DNA of 23,759 bases, taken from a virus. Position 1 is the stretch's first letter. Each line of letters starts with the position of its first letter. The position numbers and the translations under genes were made by a program. The DNA lies in the IMG/VR virus record IMGVR_UViG_3300031612_000732, positions 1 to 23,759 of that record. One strand, given 5' to 3'. Below the pieces are notes generated by a model. The model had not been told where the DNA came from. It was given only the letters and a program-made list of their open reading frames with translations, and did not search any database. Below, one piece after another: positions 20,736 through 23,759 of the stretch.

Positions 20736-21243
20736 CGTCATCTACCTTAGTATTAATTATTTTCAACAGTTCGTTACGATCCATTACAGCGGTCGCCGGT
20801 GATCCATCATCATAATTACCAGCATTACTATCAAGTCTTGCTTTCTTAATCATCATATCAATTTGTTTTAGTTTTGAATTAACTTTGCTGTCTTTTGCTT
20901 CTAAGGCAGTCTTTAACATTTTTGCGGCACTATCAAATATACTGCCAGCTTCTCTATCTCCAACATTCATACCCAAGTTCATTAACTGCGTGTAACTGTC
21001 AACTGCCTGTTGAGCAATGCTATCCATTTCTAAATCATGCTCCTCAAGACCCTTTACATTCTGTAGAGCGTTATCAATTTTTTCTGCGGTAGTTAATGCT
21101 GTTTGAATATCTTCCACATCAATAGTCTCAAATTCTGTTACTTGCTTGTCATTTATTTCTTTTTGGGGTACAGACTCTGGTATTGATTCGTAGGTGTCTA
21201 CAATGGGTGGTAAGTTAAATTCTTCTTCTAGTTTCTTTGTCAT
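20725..21243 (-). CDS. gp16: Terminase small subunit (gp16-like)
   Basis: The product is 172 aa: an acidic, flexible N-terminus, then a long helical hairpin (about 45-140) containing AVDSYTQLMNLGMNVGDREAGSIFDSAAKMLKTALEAKDSKVNSKLKQIDMMIKKARLD. T4 gp16 has the same layout of a central coiled-coil that forms ring oligomers, with a similar 'D-A-A-K-x-L-x-T-A' helix. It would recognise concatemeric DNA and stimulate gp17. gp17 is three genes downstream. Just upstream of its ATG is GGTAAATA plus 5 nt, a weaker late-box match at the leaderless spacing. Sequence divergence in this family is high, so the call rests on layout and context. Confidence 0.65.
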   Translation of the reverse strand: MTKKLEEEFNLPPIVDTYESIPESVPQKEINDKQVTEFETIDVEDIQTALTTAEKIDNALQNVKGLEEHDLEMDSIAQQAVDSYTQLMNLGMNVGDREAGSIFDSAAKMLKTALEAKDSKVNSKLKQIDMMIKKARLDSNAGNYDDGSPATAVMDRNELLKIINTKVDDVTD

Positions 21244-21247
21244 AACA

Positions 21248-21841
21248 CTATTTACCTACTTTTATATCTATATCTAAAAAATTTGATAACGAATTACTTA
21301 ATTGTTGCGGGTTTGTACTGTCTATTTTTAATTTTGTATATTGTATATGCGAATCATTAAAAATTTGTAAAAAGGATTCTTGTGGTTGAATATGTTCGTC
21401 CCACTCTGTGGGTACTTTTAATAATTCATGTAATGGTAAAATTTGTCTATTAGTTCTTTGTGCAAAATTTAACCAACTAGGATCATATCCTGATGCTAAT
21501 CTTTGATTTATATCACGTGTATTACAAAACCATGTTGCTTGTTGAATATGCTTAGGTGTAAAAAATTGGTCTCGGCCATTGATTGCCGAAGGGGTAGTGC
21601 CAGTGTGAAAAATAATTCTCTCTAAGGTAGAGACCTCGGCTTGGGTATCAAATAGTTTAACTTCTGGATGTTCTGCAATAGCATGTTCAGTGTCTTGTGA
21701 GGCACATTTTGGTATATTTATAAAACAAAAAAGTTTGTTTTTTATAAAAAATGGCTTGAATTGTCCGTATTGATGAGAAAAATGTTTCGGAGTATTGTGA
21801 TTGCAATCCAATACTTCACTAAGATATTTGCTTTGTATCAT
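21248..21841 (-). CDS. Divergent sulfotransferase-like protein
   Basis: This 197-aa protein has FCFINIPKCASQDTEHAI (38-55), the phosphosulfate-binding loop form IPKxAS found in the sulfotransferase-2-like group, and CNTRDINQRLASGY (106-119), matching the RxxxxRxxS 3'-phosphate motif. It is shorter than typical members, and the acceptor region is much reduced. It starts with ATGA overlapping the gp4 stop and is followed by the gp16-like gene after 4 nt. Its sequence is not closely similar to the other sulfotransferase at 16885-17661, so the pair is not a recent duplication. Activity and acceptor are unknown. Confidence 0.65.
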   Translation of the reverse strand: MIQSKYLSEVLDCNHNTPKHFSHQYGQFKPFFIKNKLFCFINIPKCASQDTEHAIAEHPEVKLFDTQAEVSTLERIIFHTGTTPSAINGRDQFFTPKHIQQATWFCNTRDINQRLASGYDPSWLNFAQRTNRQILPLHELLKVPTEWDEHIQPQESFLQIFNDSHIQYTKLKIDSTNPQQLSNSLSNFLDIDIKVGK

Positions 21842-22305
21842 TTACGTTTTGCTTTTCTTGGTTTTGTTCTTTTCTTAGAATTGTTTCTAAATATCTGATC
21901 TTCTGTTATTACTTTAAATCGTATACCTTTTGCTTCTGACCATTGCTGTGCGGCTGTCCACTTGGCGGCATTTACTATAGTTGCCATTTTATCGCCCCTA
22001 CCTTTAGCATTTTCAATTACTGTTTGGCTTTTAGGTTTAATTTCTATAAGTTCTACTAATGTTTTTCCGTTCTTGTCTTGATACTGTACCATAAAGTCGG
22101 GTACATAGTTTGTTATCTTTCCTGTTAAAGGATGTCTGTAAGGAATTTTTACATTCTCACTTGCCCATTTTAATATGTTAGGATGTCCATCACAAAATCT
22201 CATAAAAGCAGTTTCCCAACTACTTCGTGCAAAAGGCTTTTTAGGTCCTATGTATTTTTCTGGATTCTGCGGCGTGTATAGCCCTTGGGAATAACGAGAT
22301 GTCAT
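21838..22305 (-). CDS. gp4: Head completion nuclease-fold protein gp4
   Basis: This 155-aa protein matches T4 gp4 (gp50/4 head completion). RSSWETAFMRFCDGHPNILKWASENVKIPYRHPLTGKITNYVPDF is a family hallmark. The PD-(D/E)xK nuclease core is complete: P69-D70, then E88-x-K90 in LIEIKPK. The C-terminus is very basic (KKRTKPRKAKRK), suitable for DNA contact. In T4 the protein is needed to make filled heads stable and ready for tail joining, and may trim DNA ends. It overlaps the sulfotransferase-like gene by 4 nt and lies 2 nt after the unknown virion gene. Confidence 0.88.
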   Translation of the reverse strand: MTSRYSQGLYTPQNPEKYIGPKKPFARSSWETAFMRFCDGHPNILKWASENVKIPYRHPLTGKITNYVPDFMVQYQDKNGKTLVELIEIKPKSQTVIENAKGRGDKMATIVNAAKWTAAQQWSEAKGIRFKVITEDQIFRNNSKKRTKPRKAKRK

Positions 22306-22307
22306 TG

Positions 22308-22742
22308 TTAAGGCCTGATTACGTTTGCTAGTTTGCTCTGCCTATTTGATTTGGAAACTGTTAAACCAATAAGATTGCCTTTTGGTCTAATTTTATTTAT
22401 GGATTTGTATGTAGATTCTGCTAACTTAATAGAAGATTCGTTTATTTCAAAGTACTCCATAGGATGTACACCTTGCTGTTTAGCAATTTGTATTAGTGCA
22501 ACTGCAAGTGTTTTACCTGTTGCGTTGTTAAAGCCAATACTAGTAAGTCTGTTATATATTAAGTCGATTTCATCGCCATTCATTCCAGCGTTTTGTTTTC
22601 CTAACATTGTTGTTAGTATCTCGACACTTGCTTCTGGTATTGGAAATGCTATAGTAGAGTTTTCTAAAAACTTAACAAGTTTGTCTTTGCGAACTTCGTA
22701 ACTTACTTCGTTACCGAATGTTTCATATAAACTAGTAGACAT
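22308..22742 (-). CDS. Unassigned late protein next to gp4
   Basis: This 144-aa protein is mostly helical: an acidic N-terminal half, then GFNNATGKTLAVALIQIAKQQGVHPMEYFEINESSIKLAESTYKSINKIRPKGNLIGL, and a basic tail SNRQSKLANVIRP. Its start overlaps the stop of the tail-tube-like gene (TAATG) and it precedes gp4 by 2 nt. That place would suit a baseplate or neck component (in T4, gp53 lies next to gp4), but I see no motif that shows it. ATGKT is not a full Walker A. Function left open. Confidence 0.65.
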   Translation of the reverse strand: MSTSLYETFGNEVSYEVRKDKLVKFLENSTIAFPIPEASVEILTTMLGKQNAGMNGDEIDLIYNRLTSIGFNNATGKTLAVALIQIAKQQGVHPMEYFEINESSIKLAESTYKSINKIRPKGNLIGLTVSKSNRQSKLANVIRP

Positions 22743-23752
22743 TACTCTCCACCTGCAGTCGGATCTAGATCGCCTTGATCATTGCTACTTGCAAACGAAG
22801 ATAAAAAATCTACTTGCTCTCTTCTAGTCACTCCATTTAAAAATTCTACTTTTCGTTCTTGTAAATCTAATGGGTACACATAGTTATTACCAACTGTCGG
22901 CAGAGACTGAGCGTTTCCTTTTTGTGCTACTTCCCATTCTTTCTTATTAAAGTCTGAAAATCTTTTTAAGTCGTCTTCTTCAATAAATGCATTTATATTA
23001 GGATCTATAGTAAAATTTTCATATTCAATATTTAAATTAATCTGGTTAGCAGATGAATCGCTATAATCTATTCCGTCGATTTCAAATGATGTTATCATAG
23101 GATTAAATAATGTATACTTAATTGCTCGTCCTCCATGATACTGTACAATGTCTATACTAGTAATAAAGTTACGTTCTTGTGCTGGCTGTAAATTTAAGCC
23201 TGCGGAGTTACTGTTAAATGGTCTATTAAAACTACCCGATGTTCCGTTACCATCACCTGAAGCAACTATTTCTGGAACAATATCATTTTCAATAACAGAT
23301 TTATTTGTTATACCACTGCCGGGATACAAATTAGTAGGGTTAGTGAATAAATGTGCATACATTCTCATTAACATAGCAACCCATACACTATCTACTGTGT
23401 CAAACACAGCAATTTGTACAGGCTTATAGTCAACAGATGAAACTGTTATACGTTTTCTATTATATTGATTTTGTACTGCTGTGGCAAATTCTGCTGAAGG
23501 CATAGTAGCTGTTCTTACTAAACTACTTAATTTATTTGTAAATTCTGCAGAGGGATTCATGTGTTCTGAATTAGGGTATAGAGCTGAGTTAAAAACAAAG
23601 TTAACATAACCATTAAACTTTTGTCTTACTGGATTGTTTGACGGTTTAAATTGGTCAGCTTCTTGTGGTGCTTTTAAAAAGTATTTTGATGGATGCGAGT
23701 CGTCTCTATCATACCCTTTGAATCCTGCATACCCATTGAACATTCCCCTCAT
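22742..23752 (-). CDS. Tail-tube-fold protein, probably baseplate tube initiator (gp54/gp19-like)
   Basis: This 336-aa protein has the tail-tube fold signs of T4 gp19/gp48/gp54: KLSSLVRTATMPSAEFATAVQNQYNRKRITVSSVDYKPVQIAVFDTVDSVWVAMLMRMYAHLF, and later YTLFNPMITSFEIDGIDYSDSSANQINLNIEYENFTI. It is about twice the length of gp19 (163 aa) and close to gp54 (320 aa) or gp48 (364 aa), so a baseplate tube-initiator or cap role is more likely than the tube itself. The ATG at 23752 is 7 nt from the window edge, so an upstream start cannot be ruled out. A promoter-like TTGCCA-17-TATAAT pair inside the gene (23459-23487) is probably chance. Confidence 0.75.
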   Translation of the reverse strand: MRGMFNGYAGFKGYDRDDSHPSKYFLKAPQEADQFKPSNNPVRQKFNGYVNFVFNSALYPNSEHMNPSAEFTNKLSSLVRTATMPSAEFATAVQNQYNRKRITVSSVDYKPVQIAVFDTVDSVWVAMLMRMYAHLFTNPTNLYPGSGITNKSVIENDIVPEIVASGDGNGTSGSFNRPFNSNSAGLNLQPAQERNFITSIDIVQYHGGRAIKYTLFNPMITSFEIDGIDYSDSSANQINLNIEYENFTIDPNINAFIEEDDLKRFSDFNKKEWEVAQKGNAQSLPTVGNNYVYPLDLQERKVEFLNGVTRREQVDFLSSFASSNDQGDLDPTAGGE

Positions 23753-23759
23753 GCCGAGG

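Noticed and set aside
23459-23487. TTGCCA-17-TATAAT pair inside the tail-tube-like gene
   Set aside because: One mismatch in the -35, no early gene follows closely, and the gene belongs to the late block; likely chance.
1-23759. tRNA genes, CRISPR arrays, integrase or insertion sequences
   Set aside because: No cloverleaf, spaced direct-repeat array, recombinase motif or terminal inverted repeats were seen on reading through; a tRNA or covariance-model scan would settle the RNA part.

Overview
The window is a compact, AT-rich piece of a tailed-phage genome, best read as a marine T4-like myovirus. Evidence: a T4-type recombination and replication set (UvsW, UvsX, a probable UvsY, gp32, a DexA-like exonuclease, a gp62-like clamp-loader subunit) sits on the same strand as a T4-type packaging and head/tail set (gp17 large terminase, gp16-like small terminase, gp4 head-completion nuclease, a tail-tube-fold protein). 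These are mixed with metabolic genes typical of marine phages. Nearly all genes lie on the minus strand with 1-14 nt overlaps or very short gaps. The host cannot be named from this sequence. A phage-encoded TonB-dependent receptor and near-perfect sigma70 promoters point to a Gram-negative host.

Layout in transcription order (right to left). Positions 23752-15589 hold the late/virion block: tail-tube-like protein, an unknown protein, gp4, a divergent sulfotransferase-like protein, gp16, one tiny plus-strand gene (20622-20735), two acidic probable virion or scaffold proteins, gp17, a sulfotransferase and a large probable virion protein. Several of these are preceded by T4-type late promoter boxes (NATAAATA). 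Positions 15510-11314 hold the recombination block: gp32, UvsX, a small acidic protein, a UvsY-like protein, an HExxH protein, a small protein and the DexA-like nuclease. Positions 11289-10066 hold two tandem consensus promoters and an AAA+ ATPase with a structured 3' region. Positions 9945-5470 hold a TonB-dependent outer-membrane receptor with its own promoter, then UvsW and two unknown proteins. Positions 5480-1 hold nucleotide metabolism: Apt, an MTA/SAH-type nucleosidase, a gp62-like protein, a zinc-finger protein, an SGNH-like protein, ThyX, a 59-aa membrane protein, GlyA and the start of a stripped-down DnaE-like protein.

The genes appear to work in modules. GlyA supplies the methylene-THF that ThyX uses to make dTMP. 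The nucleosidase releases adenine, which Apt returns to AMP. gp32, UvsX, UvsY and UvsW form the T4 recombination-dependent replication machinery. gp16 and gp17 package DNA and gp4 finishes the head. Seven minus-strand sites match or nearly match TTGACA-N16-18-TATAAT and are probably early promoters read by unmodified host RNA polymerase. gp32 has both an early and a late promoter.

The most unusual points are the TonB-dependent receptor with intact signal peptide and TonB box, a 12-nt complementarity between the ATPase 3'UTR and its own translation start, promoter boxes placed so that uvsW, gp17 and the plus-strand mini-gene should give leaderless or nearly leaderless mRNAs, a DnaE palm/finger fragment without a thumb, and two sulfotransferase-like genes inside the packaging cluster. 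No tRNA, CRISPR array, integrase or insertion sequence was seen.
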